DNA of 64,000 bases from Hanleya hanleyi (GCA_036873755.1 JAVTVY010020559.1:1-64000), one strand, 5' to 3'. Numbered from the stretch's first letter, positions 41,335-53,243 are shown. A program made the numbers and translations. The notes: generated by a model not told the origin, from the sequence alone.

Positions 41335-42740
41335 GCGCAGGCGTGCGGCCGGATAACCCCCGCGCGCGCTGCGGCCGGGGCGGGCCGGGTCGGGCCGGGC
41401 CGGGGAAAACCCGGATGTTGAAAAGCTCCCGGATGTTGAAGAGGTCCCAGATGTTCTAGTACATGCATTCCATACGTCTAAGGAAAAAATTAGAACTCTT
41501 CTGTGTTCGGAGGTCATTCTGAAAACTGGAAGTGACGTCACACACCACCCACCAAACCACGTGACCTGCACAGCAGAGTGTTGAACACGAACGACACACT
41601 AGTCCAGGCGGATGCCCCCTCACATAGGCTTCATATTGATACCTCACTCGATCCAATCGGCCCACCAGTGACCCACCTAGACCCCAACACGTCTATTTCC
41701 ATACGCTTTTCCCACAATTCCCTGTCTGCGCATGCGTAGAACGTCGAAAACGAACGACACACTAGTCCAGGCGATTGCTCCTTTACGAATGCTTCACATT
41801 GATACCTCACTCGACTCCATCGGACCATTAATGGCTCACCTAGACCCCAAAACGTCTATTCCCATACCCTTTTCCCACAATTCCCTGTCTGCGCAGAATG
41901 TTGACAACGAACGACACACTAGTCCAGATGGATTGGATGCTCCCTCACGAATGCTTCATTGATACCTCATACGACTCCATCGGCCCATTAGTGGCCCACC
42001 TAGGCCCCAGAACGTCTATTTCCATACACTTTCTCTACTGTGCATGCGCAGAATGACGTCAGTTCCACGTCACACCCAGCCCGTTGGATACTCCCTCACC
42101 TATGCTTCACATTGATACCTCATTCGGTCCAATCGGCCCACTAGTGGCCCACCTAAACCCCAGAACGTCTATTTCCGTACCCTTTTCCCACAATTCCCTG
42201 TCTGCGCATGCGCAGAATGTTGAAAACGAACGATACACTAGCCCAGGTGGATGGTCCCTCACGTATGCTTCACATTGATACCTCATACGACTCCATCGGT
42301 CCATTAGTGGCCCACCTAGACCCCAAAACGTCTATTTCCATACCCTTTCTCTACTGCGCATGCGCAGAATGACGTCAGTTCCACGTCACACCCTGCCCGT
42401 TGGATACTCCCTCACGTATGCTTTACATTGATACCTCACTCGACCCAATCGCTCCATTAGCGGCCCCTACAGATTGCCGAACATTCTCACGAAAACCCAC
42501 GTATCTGGGACTACATTCGGTCCGCGGAGGCACACCGCATCCCCGCCAGACCGCATCACCACGGAGGAATCCATGCCCCCAAGGTCACGCCCGATTCATC
42601 CAGACCGGAAGGGACGTCATACACTTGCGCAGAACACTCCTGCGCACACCTCCTCATGACCTCCTCATTTCTGCGCACACCACTTTCTCGCGCATGCGCA
42701 CTGACACCAATGTGCGTCGAAATGCCGTCTGCCTACTACT
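41335..42740 (-). repeat. element 1 right terminal inverted repeat
   Basis: Inverted partner of 29374-30470, with about two extra tandem units (roughly 300 bp longer). Some NRF1-type palindromes are mutated (near 41727 and 42051). It ends with CCTACTACT, directly followed by the target duplication. Confidence 0.88.
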
Positions 42741-42746
42741 GTCAAG
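42741..42746. repeat. target-site duplication, right (GTCAAG)
   Basis: Exact copy of 29368-29373. Confidence 0.92.
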
Positions 42747-42855
42747 ACTCCTCTCTACTCCTCTCTCTAGAACACACGGCTTTTATAGCCTACCCATCCC
42801 ATGATGCTGTGCGTACACTGATGCTGATAGTTTCTGCAGTCCAGGCAGGTCGATT

Positions 42856-43022
42856 TAAGAAATAATTGCTTAAAAACAAGTAAGATATATCGCTATGGAA
42901 TAGGATGAATCTAAGTTTGGCCACGAAGGTCGTAGGCCTGGATGATCAAACGTGAAGACTCATCCTATTGCATAGCGATCTATCTTACTTGTTTACCGCA
43001 GTAAACAAACAATTATTTCTAT
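42856..43022. mobile_element. small foldback MITE
   Basis: Inverted termini AGAAATAATTG; arms of about 50-60 bp include ACAAGTAAGAT and CGCTATGCAATAGGATGA-type sequence, with a loop of about 48 bp. No ORF. Confidence 0.7.
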
Positions 43023-43145
43023 TCTACTATACTACAATGGCAGAATTTTCATGCAAAGGAATATATTTTATCATGTAATTACACGTTAGCACCCATATAC
43101 CTGACAAAAAATGTGTTGGTCGATGAATTATTTCATTCTATCCTA

Positions 43146-43310
43146 CCAGAGCCTGTTTACAGCCACCGGTCAAATCAACCAGGAGGAAGGGAATATGATC
43201 AGTCGGGAGGACTACGCGAACGGATACACGTTGTTCTGTTTCGATCTGACCCCCACCGGAGAGAACGATCATCAGCTGGCCCTCGCCAAGCAAGGCAATT
43301 CACGGAAGGG
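43146..43310 (+). pseudogene. major-capsid-protein C-terminal fragment of a third Polinton
   Basis: About 165 bp nearly identical to 39910-40072 of element 1, then an abrupt switch to the subterminal sequence GAAGGGAGACCTTTGACC also found at 41250-41270. Here the frame across the position broken in element 1 reads through without that single-base loss. No other part of the gene is present. Confidence 0.8.
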
Positions 43311-44210
43311 AGACCTTTGACCTTTTGACCTGGATGTGACCTTTGCCCTTTTGACCCGAAATTCGCACTCCGGATAACCCGCGCAGGCGTGAGTCCGGGC
43401 CGGGCCGGGGAAAACCCGGATGGAAAATCCCGGGTGTTGAAACCCCGGATGTTGAAGAGGTCCCGGATGTTCTAATACATGCATTCCATACGTCTAAGGT
43501 CTAAAAAAAAAAATGGAACGCTTCTGTGTTCGGAAGTTTTTGGTCATTCTGAAAACCGGAAGTGACGTCACACACTTGCGCAGACCCACCAAACCACGTG
43601 ACCTGCGCAGTAACCTGCATGGAAAAACCCCGGATGTAAAATAAGTACCCTAATTTTACATGCACCCACCCATGACTTGATAGGCAGGCCCCGATAAGCC
43701 CGGAGACCGATATTAGCCCTCACTGGACATGGTTGATAGGAGTTTTCCCCCTATTGTAGGGGTAAAGTCCGTGTTCCGCTTTTTATATTTCGGGGGACAA
43801 ATCTTCAATTTACATACACCCACCCTGCCTCTCTCAGCAGGCCCCGATATGCCCGGGGGACCGATATTCGTCCTTTTGGATAAGGTTGATAGGAGCTTTC
43901 CCCTATTTTAGGGGTAAAGTCCGTGTTCCGCTTTTTATATTTTCGGGGACAAATCCTCATTTTACATGCACCCACCAATGACTTGATAGGCAGACCCCGA
44001 TAAGCCCGGGGACCGATATTAGCCCTTTGGGATAGGATTGATAGGAGTTTTCCCCTATTGTAGGGGTAAAGTCCGTGTTCCGCTTTTTATATTTTCGGGG
44101 ACAAATCCTAATTTTACATGCACCCACCCATGACTGGATGGCCCTGGAGGAGCGCTTCACTTTGACACCTCACTCGACCCAATCAGTTCCAATGCACTCT
44201 GTATACTACT
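43311..44210 (-). mobile_element. right end of a third, left-truncated Polinton copy
   Basis: Contains the subterminal CCGGATGTTGAA repeats and a TGACGTCA site (43380-43620), then a 167-bp tandem repeat, then TIR-like TTCACTTTGACACCTCACTC, and finishes GTATACTACT at 44210. This is the inverse of an AGTAGTATAC terminus, which matches the other two elements. No matching left end is seen, so it is a remnant. Confidence 0.6.
43640..44140 (+). repeat. tandem repeat, about 167-bp unit
   Basis: Three copies, each with TTTTACATGCACCCACC, GGCAGGCCCCGATAAGCCCG, GTTGATAGGAG and GGGGTAAAGTCCGTGTTCCG. Located inside the third Polinton remnant. Confidence 0.88.
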
Positions 44211-44214
44211 GCTT

Positions 44215-45930
44215 CTGTTGTTCGGGGCTTAGTGTTACTGAAAATTCTCCTGTCTAGACGCATCAATTGTTCCACCAGAAACTCTTTTTGGTGAGTCTTA
44301 CACGAAAGATAGACGTGTAGACTGTAGGCTTACTGTCGCTGAGACAGGGTGCGTGAATTATCGAAAGAAGGATCTGTGCTCACGTTCAATACCGGTACCG
44401 GTATTTTTGACACAGATAATTCAGTGATAAATATGTTCTGAAGAAAGTTTCCAATAACCCGTGCGCCGCACCTTTGCCACTTTATTTGATTTGTGTAAAT
44501 AAATCTGTGAAAATTTGATATGATTTGAATGGTATATGAGATTTAGGTGACTGTAACCTAATAAAACAGTATTACAATGTTGCTTGTGCGACTGATTACT
44601 TCAGGTTTCATAGCTTTCATTTGATTCCCCATATGACTGCATGCTTAGATGGCAATAATGTGATGTCTGAATGGTAATTTATCAGCTGGAAAAATCACGA
44701 AAAAGAGATGTAGCGTGTATGCCTCGAGCGAAATGGAAGAGAAATCATTCAAAGAAGATAAAATTGTACAATGACCAATCTACCTAAGTGGGACAAGTCA
44801 ATGTGGCGTACCGACATCTCTGGTCAAACTGACAAAAGATGCAAAGGAGAGAAATTTGAAAGTCACAATCTATCATCTACCTGAGGAGAACAACCCAGTA
44901 TGCCATATCTGCTGCAGAGCAAACTATAGAGAGGCGCATCTAAAAAATTAAGTGCGAGTAAAGTTGAAATTACATTCCGTCTTCGTAACGGGGCCATCAG
45001 TCATAGGTATCTGCCTCGATTAAAATGGAAGAGAAACATCATAATGCCATTTCTGGCGACGGATAGCAAAGGAGAGCAAACTGAAAATGGCATTCGGTCT
45101 ACGGTGGGGGGGGGGGGGGCAACTCAATTCGGCGTAGGGCCTATCTGTCGCTTAGTTAATTGAGAGGGAGATCGAATTGACGTTTTCAAATTCAAAGGGG
45201 AGAGATTCGGGACTCTTGAAATCATACTCTTGTACCTGCAAAATACTCAAACTGAGTCTATAGTCAACCATCATCCTCTTTTCTGTTCAACTTTCTGACT
45301 GATGATGTCTTCACAACAGCCCACACCGATTTGCATGAAGGATGGGTCGTCTTCCGCAAAACTAGCTACACAGATCTTTTAAGATCTCCACATTATATAC
45401 TACTCATAACAGGATAAATGAGTTATATTCCAGCCCATGTCCAGTGATGTCATCTTACCAATGACATCACCGTCAGATTAACCAGTTTACACTGAGCATA
45501 TGCCTAATAAATTGACAGCTTGTCATATTGATAGTTTGCTATATGTTTTGTGGATGACGATATGTTATTCTTTGGAAAAACCAACAGGAAATAAGTAGAA
45601 TACATCCGTTCCTTTGGTTCTCAGCTGTACCATCAAACCGTCTGTGTACTTGTCTCGCTTTGGTTGTGTAGTACTATGAAAGTTTGTACGTGCCTTTCGA
45701 TTGACACATTGCTATAACAGATAATTAGTACAGAATAGAAGAGAAATTTATTTCTATTATTTATGTGTAGCTGTACGTACCGCTATTTTCCCGACCAACA
45801 TTTCGCAATAACAAATGATATATAATCTACATGAAATTTTTTACGCGTTGTTGTCACGGAACTGTTCATTCATTCAATATTAACGTCATTACAAATTCTG
45901 TATCACGATTGGCCAATCCGGCTCTCCCCT
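44215..45930. other. intergenic, no gene seen
   Basis: Region between the Polinton remnant and the Rho gene promoter. Contains a G run (45103-45119) and otherwise AT-rich sequence. A diverged short repeat (ATGGAAGAGAAA) occurs near 44730 and 45028. Confidence 0.5.
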
Positions 45931-45931
45931 A

Positions 45932-45956
45932 CCATATATGGTTAATCTAAATATAG
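45932..45956 (+). promoter_or_regulatory. Rho gene promoter: CArG box and MEF2-type site
   Basis: CCATATATGG (45932-45941) fits the SRF CArG consensus and CTAAATATAG (45947-45956) fits the MEF2 consensus YTAWWWWTAR. An ATTGGCCAAT inverted CCAAT box lies at about 45909. All are 140-190 bp upstream of the start codon. Activity is not shown by the sequence. Confidence 0.55.
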
Positions 45957-46096
45957 ACCGGAGTGTCCCATTTCGCCAGAGGTATAAGTACAAGGCGCAT
46001 GCTCTTTGTGCGTTTGTTCAGATCCGCTTTGACCCAAGTACGAGAAATTCAAACGGACACAGATACTGGGACAATTTTTACCTGAATTCAGACATC

Positions 46097-46262
46097 ATGG
46101 AGTCAATTCATCCGACTGTGACAGTTGATGGGAAGGAGTTTAATTTTATCAAATGTGTTGTGGTCGGTGACGGAGCAGTGGGTAAGACCTGTCTACTCAT
46201 GAGTTATGCCACCAACAAGTTTCCCACGGAATATGTGCCTACAGTGTTCGATAATTACTCTG
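46097..46262 (+). CDS. Rho-family GTPase (Cdc42/TC10-like), coding exon 1
   Basis: Encodes residues 1-55 plus one base. Rho GTPases switch between GDP and GTP forms and control actin and cell shape at membranes. Visible: an N-terminal extension of about 16 residues before [17 protein letters not shown] (P-loop) and the switch I region [10 protein letters not shown]. The exon ends at TACTCTG with donor GTAAGT at 46263. The start is placed at 46097 (good Kozak context, ATCATGG); an in-frame ATG at 45938 would add 53 residues of low-complexity sequence overlapping the promoter motifs. Exons 2 and 3 are at 56110-56168 and 56556-56963; total 210 aa. The closest relatives by eye are Cdc42 and TC10/RhoJ; orthology is not settled. 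Confidence 0.9.
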
Positions 46263-46690
46263 GTAAGTTGGACTGTGTGTGTCAGGTGTATGGTCCCTTT
46301 GTTGTACCGCCCGACGACAGGTGTGCACCTTATGTTAGTGGGTCGGACTGCACGCATGAGAAATCCCATGGCCGTAACTGTATGGATTGGGACATAGAGA
46401 TAACCCGGCATTGCAATTGTTATTCAGACAGGCCTACCACGCATTTAGATAATACATGTATGGTATAAACAGATCAATGGCGTTGCATATATAATGAATA
46501 TATATGGTCCTAAATTGATGCGAATTGTGTCTCTGCTAATTGCTGAGGGGTGGGTGGGGGGGGTTAATATACCGGTTGGATGATTCCGGTCAATTCTGTA
46601 ATATGATATGCTGCTGTCATAAATTATATGAGTGACTATAAGCTACTATCGTGTACCGGGGTTATGACTATACTATGATATATTCAATTC
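46263..46690. other. start of intron 1
   Basis: Intron 1 runs 46263-56109 (9.8 kb). This first part has no gene; it contains a G run near 46550 and a TTCAA microsatellite at 46681-46702. Confidence 0.6.
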
Positions 46691-46694
46691 AATT

Positions 46695-48025
46695 CAATTC
46701 AATATGAGACAGATTGTTTGTGGGGTGGTGCTGGCTATTGCGACGACAACAAAATGTCCGTCAATATGGATAAAACGAAAGTGGTTGTCTTCAAAAAAGG
46801 CCCACAAAATACTAACCAGAAGTGGAATATTGGCACTACTAACATTAGTCAAGCAAACGAATACCAGTATTTAGGAGTTGTGTTTTCCAGAACGGGACAC
46901 TTTCGGCAAAATATGGAACATTTGAGTCGGAAAGCATCACGTGCTTCGTATTCGTTGATTAATAATTTAAATGATAAACACGTACCCATAAAAACAGGAT
47001 GCCATTTATACCAAACACTAGTTAAACCTGTATTATTGTACGCCTCTGAGGTCTGGGGGGTTGACGCCCTGCAGTACAAAAACATTGACACCATACCATT
47101 TGAGAAAGTTCAAAACAGATTTCATAAGAGGTTGCTTCAGGTCAACAGAGGAACACACAATTGGGGTGTTCGAGCTGAGCTGGGCCTAAACCCTCTCTTT
47201 TACGATGTCGCTCTGAGGTCCGTGAAATACCTTAACTACATTGGGCAATATCACGACAGACTGACTTTCCATGCCTTCCAGGAACAATTGCTACTAGCTG
47301 ATAAGAACACTGGCTGGCTGTACAAGCGATAAATTAAATATAACCGACATAGATAACATTCATTATTCCTCACTTAAAACATCATTAGATACATATGTGA
47401 ATTCATGTTTTGATCTATCGTTTTGTGACCATACGCAATCAAATGGATCCAGGAGTAAGTTGAGAACTTACAGATTGTTCAAATCCAATATTGAGTTTGA
47501 ACCCTACCTATCATTGTGTAGACAATCTCCAGCTCGACAGTTCTTCTCAAAATTACGTCTCAGCGACCACAGACTAGCAATTGAGACCGGAAGGCATACT
47601 AGACCTATTACTCCTGTCGAACAACGGCTATGTAATACATGTAATATTGTTGAAGATGAAATGCATTTTGTAATGTCCTGCAAAAAAATTGCAGATAGTC
47701 GATATGTACTATTTCAGTATGTGGTAAGAGAATATCCGGCTTTCATGAAATTAGCAACTGCTGATAAATTTATTTTCATAATGTCATGCCGTGATAGTCC
47801 AACAATAATTAATACAGTGTGTTCAACACTCCTGAAATGGTACAGAAATGATAGCTATAGTGACTGTTCTTTACCAAAGCTATATTCACGTTCAGATATA
47901 CGCGTTCATGTATATAGATTACATGTGCATCTGTTTTGCATTTCAGTATTTTACTGTTCTACTGATTTTATTTACTCTTGTACTCTGCCATATCTGGTGT
48001 TCGTACAATAAAATCTTGAATCTTG
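46695..48025 (+). mobile_element. 5'-truncated LINE (non-LTR retrotransposon), reverse transcriptase 3' part
   Basis: The first frame (46718-47332) starts in the typical post-palm region DDNKMSVNMDKTKVVVF, then EYQYLGVVFS and PVLLYASEVWG, as in the C-terminal reverse transcriptase region of Jockey/CR1/RTE-like LINEs. A frameshift near 47335-47390 separates a second frame (47397-48011) with a Cys-rich motif CNTCNIVEDEMHFVMSC, the usual C-terminal element. No endonuclease or catalytic palm motif is present, so it is a dead 5'-truncated copy in the sense orientation of the Rho gene. The 3' end is probably near the AATAAAATCTTGAATCTTGG at 48009. Confidence 0.8.
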
Positions 48026-48070
48026 GTAGGGTGAGGCGTGGAGGGGTGAGGGTGGAGAGGGAAGTGTTAA

Positions 48071-48546
48071 TCCGGTCAGAGCAAAGGACTAACTGGGATA
48101 TATATCCCACTTGGGATATTAAATCCAAGTTTGGATATTTAAATATATCCTAATTGGGATATTTTGACCGACGTTCATACTAAACCAATCTCATTAAACT
48201 CAGATATAATATCATTTCCCTGATCTACCATCTTGGTTTACCTGTCCTAGATTGATACTAAACGTCAATGCTGAATTTCGGCATCTAAACTACAAAAAAC
48301 AAGATATTTACTTCACAAAACTGTTTATCCGATTGTAAATTTTTTAAATTATCCTCTTCGTTACTACAATTATATACGTGCATTATTTTGTCGTGTTGTT
48401 GTTAGTAGTATATTTCGCATCACTCACCACTGTTGTATGTCTTTATGAACAGGATAACTAGCAAAATATGCCAGCTTGCAATCATGAAAGTGGGATAGTG
48501 TATCCTGTTGGGATATTTATCCCAGTTAGTCCTTTACCCTGACCGG
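48071..48546. mobile_element. TTAA-flanked MITE (piggyBac-type) in intron 1
   Basis: TTAA at 48067-48070 and 48547-48550. Inverted termini share CCGGTCAG and AAAGGACTAACTGGGATA. 476 bp, no ORF. Confidence 0.75.
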
Positions 48547-48550
48547 TTAA

Positions 48551-49580
48551 TGTAAGCATCAGCCACGATTCCCCATAAACGATTTTATTAAAGTCTGGGA
48601 CGAATATTGTGTCCCAGTTAAAGTGTAGCCGGCAAGCACACAACCATTTAGTCACCCGTAATACCGGTATATAGTGATGTCTATCTGGACAGTGCAAAAA
48701 CCAACAAAAATACAAATGAATACTCCATTCCATCAAATGACATCCGTCAATTTTCTAACCGGGCTGAATCCGCATCGCTTGCATGTCTGTCCCCCTCCCC
48801 ATCCCGCCAATAACCATATCCCATCGATAATTATTCAGAATAAAAGTTGTCAGATGTAATCTGCTTCATTGTAAAAGATTAATTCTCATGAAGATATTTT
48901 CCCATTTGTTAGTTTTTTCCTCCTTCGATTGTCATCACATGATGATGACCCTTTTTTTCTGCACACGACATCCCGCACGAACATGGAGTATACACGACCA
49001 TGTAAGCGTGATTTGTTGTGCTCAATGTGTGTATTGTACAAGGCTCAGGTTGTCTCTATGACTCACCGTCGGTTTAAATACGTCGCCACAGGGCATACAA
49101 ACAAAAAGGAAAGAGTTCAGAACTCTAAACATGTTTTTAATTGAACAATTGAGTTCAAATTTTCAAATTTGCACCACTCTACTTTCAATATTATTTTATG
49201 CACATAATCTTTGTTTTGTTTTAATGGATACATTAAAGGTCTTAAGATCAAGGATGGGTAGGCGTTTGCTAATCATATATAGCTGGATACGATTTTCAAA
49301 ATTTTAACTTCAGGTGAATTTCTCACGCGAGGTTGTCATGGTTTTAACATCGAAATGTGGTCTAAATAGAGGTTAATAAACTGTCAACAATTGAAATTTC
49401 ATATTTGATTACTCCTATTTCAGCAAACATTTATCACGCCAGGTTAAGGGTTAACTCGGATATGATAATTTCTTTAATAGACAATAAAACAAAAATGAAA
49501 CTTGATTAAACAACCAAGTTGTTTTTAGGTTTGACACCATATTTTTAATGGGCCTTCTCTGACGTGAAAATAAAATTTAT
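48551..49580. other. intron 1, no gene seen
   Basis: AT-rich intronic sequence without recognisable genes or repeats. Confidence 0.5.
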
Positions 49581-49584
49581 ATAA

Positions 49585-49665
49585 ATAGAACAAATTTGTT
49601 ACAGAAACCCTGGTGGCAGCTGGAAATTCGAACCAGCAACCCGCAGCTTTAGGTCGCGTGAACGG
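49585..49665 (-). repeat. tRNA-derived (SINE-like) remnant
   Basis: On the minus strand a T-arm-like GCTGGTTCGAATTTCCAGC with the B-box core GGTTCGAAT is followed by TGCCACCA, as at a tRNA 3' end. The 5' half is degenerate. A tRNA pseudogene or SINE head is possible; a working tRNA is not. Confidence 0.35.
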
Positions 49666-49699
49666 TTTTATATATACCTTTTTTGCAACTGTCTAACTG

Positions 49700-50495
49700 A
49701 ACAATCTAATTCAAATTCAGTCCTATCTGCTCCCCCATTTGTTTTTTTTTATATGTTGTTTGAGGGGGACATGTACGATTGGAGAGCATTGATAGGATAT
49801 TAATTTATGAAGATTCACTGAACATGCAGATAGAAAGAGAAAGAGCAGTTCCAATCTAATTAAAACACATTGGCATAAATGGTTCGGACTTCTTTCGTAT
49901 CGCGATGTCGTTTACTGCTGAATTGAGGCAGAACTCACGAAAATCCCCGAATTTGTTCAATACCGTATTCGCTACTGCTCGGCCGGTTCCGTGGTAGTCG
50001 TCTGACCTTCGACATCAATTTCAACAGAGAGTCACGCCTTGGTGGTAAAGAGATCTCGTAGAAGTAAGTCTTGCGAGATGTGAATGCTCGGACATTAATA
50101 TTGCAGGAATTTTACAGCTTTCCGCCGTAACATGTAATCCCCCCGACCTATGGCACCCCACATATTAAAGGATGTGTATCTGCTCACATAGTCCTCGTGC
50201 ATCAAATCTATTGAATATTCCATTGATTCTTTCCTCTAGCAACCTCCACATTGAGGTGTTCTTCTGTCTGTTCATCATAGGCCGACTTCCGTGATGGACG
50301 GAAATCCAGCAGCAGACTTGCCCTGTTCGGAGTTTGGGTGGGATACTTGACTCACCCACTAGTTTCAACATGCATGCTGCCAATATGGATTCCTAAAAGT
50401 GATGTTCGAGTCAGTATTACATTAAAAATCCGATCAAGTTAACCACCATTGTTAGCTTAATTGAAGTCGACTCCTATGCAGATTGGATCGGTTCA
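49700..50495. other. intron 1, no gene seen
   Basis: Short open frames only; nothing supports a gene. Confidence 0.5.
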
Positions 50496-50957
50496 AAAAC
50501 GGTTCATTTGCGTACACTTTGCCATCCATAAGATGGCTTGCGAATCGTGTGTCTCCATTATCGCGGAGTGATATCCAGTACTTTACCGGATTCTGTTCGG
50601 CCTTCATCCGGCGGAGAACAGACCCGAGAAATCTGATAAATTACAGGTTTTCATACCACTTCTGAAACAGATATTGCCTGGGCTTACAAAATATATAGGT
50701 ATGTATAACTTTCGTATCATCCAAGAGGTGTGGTGGATCTAAAATTTTGAACAAGTAGTTCATCACATGACTCGAAAATGGCGAGTTACGTTCGGGTTAC
50801 GTCGGTAGACTTGAGCTGATTGGCTGACGAAGTCACGTGGTATGGATTTATGGAAATTCCCTCCTGCAGTTGCCGAAAGTAGGCTGAACATGGATACACA
50901 CGATCCCAGGGTCAGTCTTACCGCGTATAGATGACCGAGATGGTTACAGGTTGAAAA
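50496..50957 (-). repeat. dispersed repeat, copy 2 of an inverted pair
   Basis: Inverted copy of 709-1160, about 49 kb away. Confidence 0.75.
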
Positions 50958-52550
50958 CGGTTATGTTGGGATAATTTCAACAGAGAGCGATGCCCTCGTG
51001 ATAGGTCCGCAGACTGCCCGCCGGCTTCTGATAACGCTGGGCCGAGCATGCGCAGTGGATTGAGTACCAGTTTGGATGTCTGTTGAGTTCATTGCCGAGA
51101 TTCTCGCTGAAAAGCTCTCGTAAAGTTTGGGACGCGGTCGTCGTTCATGGCGCCTGACTAATTATATCATGAAAGCCAACTTTATCCATGTTTGTATATG
51201 TATGTATGAAAAAGAATATACCGCTGGCGTTACCAAGAAGCTATATGGCAAATTATACCAGTCCACAAAGGAAAGGGCAATGTATACTATGTAGGAGTGC
51301 GCTCTGTACTATAATAACATTTCAATACAGTACCAATCAGTTAGGTGAATTTCAATGTTCATATAGCACGTTTCTGTCCCGTATATGAATACGACCTAGA
51401 AGGAAATGCACTGCATGGGTTACTGACCTTCGAACGTCAAATTCATATATATGCTGTTACTGTGTCTTTGGTGCCCGGTTGGACAAAAACGATAGCGGAT
51501 GTAAGGGGATATAATTATACCGGTAATCTCATTTCTACAGAATGTGTTAATAGGTTCATATTAATGATCTTCATACACGCGGAGAGATGTCCACCAGGAA
51601 ACTTTTACCGCACTTCCTCTACCCCTTCCGCAACCACGACCTGAGCCTATAGTTTCTGTCGTGGCCATCAGATTATATCTCCAATCAGATATATCATATT
51701 GTATGTCCAGGCGCTGAATCTCACACCATTGGCCGTCATTGGCATCTTGTTGGTCCAGCATGCATGCTAAACCCTACCTGGGGCTCTTCCATGATCATTC
51801 ACGCATCGCTCCTCTATTGCGGGAGCCTCCAAGCATATGCACATGATACAAGTGCGGCCTCGTGTATGCATGCGGTGCTTGGATGCGATTCAGAAACGTG
51901 AGCCACACCTATATTGTACAGACTGCGTGCATTATAATCCCCCGTTTTGCCTGGTGGTACCGATACTAGACGAACTTCACTTGACATTCTCCTTTCCTAT
52001 TGCTCTTGAACTCATTCCGTTCACATGCATGTAATTAAATACCGTAGTTATATTGTGAGTATATACTGTAACCCACCTGCGTTACACCAAGTCAACTTAT
52101 ACGCTCAAACTTCGAAATGTGACCGCAGAAATTGACTCGATGTAACGAAGATGACTGTATCCGTATATCGGTCGCATATTTTACGAATTACTCGATAATC
52201 ATGAAGATCCTAACCTATCGACCTAACCGCGCGAGGATGACAAAGAATATCCAGAGTACAACTCCGATATAACACCATACTCATCCCTTCTGACAACACC
52301 AATATACATTATTGAGTTTGATCTGTAGAGAGTTTGATATGTACAATAATGACGGACATTCCTCTATCATGAGCAATCGGAGAGTTCATCCACACATGCA
52401 GTATTGTAAAGATATGAAGTCCTGTATCCGGTCGACGCAGTTAATATGGCACACACTATATATTATATAGAACGTATATGAATAAAAGCGAGAGTACGGG
52501 ATATTTTCCAGCTATATATGAAGTTTTATATACTATATTAGGGTAAAACG
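50958..52550. other. intron 1, no gene seen
   Basis: No recognisable coding or structural feature. One isolated GCATGCGCAGTGG near 51048 looks like the NRF1-type core but is single. Confidence 0.5.
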
Positions 52551-52556
52551 GCACAA

Positions 52557-52704
52557 CCAGAAAAAAGGTGATGACCTAAATTTACAATCATTGCTCATCA
52601 CACTTTAGAGGTGATGGCCATCATTTTTCAAAGGTGATCATAAAAAAGGGTGATGGCTCTAACTCATCACCTTTTCAGGATGATAGTTATCACCTTTTTT
52701 CTGG
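52557..52704. mobile_element. 148-bp MITE
   Basis: Inverted termini CCAGAAAAAAGGTGAT. The interior has repeated GGTGATGGC and CATCACC stretches. No ORF. Confidence 0.7.
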
Positions 52705-53243
52705 CTGTGGGGAATAAGATGAAATTTTAAATTTTATTACCTGTATCGTTAACTTGATAGATGAGAAGGAGGGGTCCAGCAGGGAGTGTCGGAATGCTAA
52801 CTCAGTTCCCTTCGCTGTTCGAGGATAAATTGTTATGGGTCCCAGAGGCGGAGCTGTCGTATGTACTCCAACTGTTATTTAATTATTTAGGTTGGCAACG
52901 TGCCCCTCCCCCCCCCCCCCACCCTTATTGCATATAGGGGAGATACCGTCACCTCCGCGATCGAAACATTAGATAAGGTACACTTTTCCCAATGAATCAA
53001 TTCATGCATCCATCCATAATCTTTAAACTGTAGAAGGATGAGTTAATTAGCGTATTCACTGTTGATAATATATAATGTCATTACATATACCACCATATAT
53101 GTAGGGCCTACACGGGGCCCCATTCCCGGTGATATTCGGGAACTATGTTGTATACTAATACACCATAGTGCAGGGGGAGAGTTTTCACTAGCTGTCGTTA
53201 ACAGATATGATCTATCTGTTAGGTGTAGCTAAATGCTAAAGCT
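52705..53243. other. intron 1, no gene seen
   Basis: Contains a C run (52909-52921) and otherwise featureless sequence. Confidence 0.5.

Larger units (their letters stand above)
29374..42740. mobile_element. element 1: 13.4-kb Polinton/Maverick (adintovirus-like), PolB-less
   Basis: Identical 6-bp target duplications, an AG-starting terminus and TIRs of more than 1 kb define the element. It carries a leftward zinc-finger pseudogene and a rightward block: two small ORFs, a tandem paralogue pair, integrase, small membrane protein, packaging ATPase, PX-like protein, a conserved Polinton protein, penton, pVI-like protein, major capsid protein and protease. The order and families fit Polinton/adintovirus capsid elements. 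A protein-primed DNA polymerase B is expected in this group, but no unassigned stretch long enough to hold one remains. Most core genes carry single small lesions, so this copy is probably not competent. Confidence 0.92.

Noticed and set aside
45938..46096. 53-residue N-terminal extension of the Rho GTPase from an upstream in-frame ATG
   Set aside because: The extension overlaps the MEF2-type site and near-promoter sequence, has no family similarity, and the ATG at 46097 has better context.
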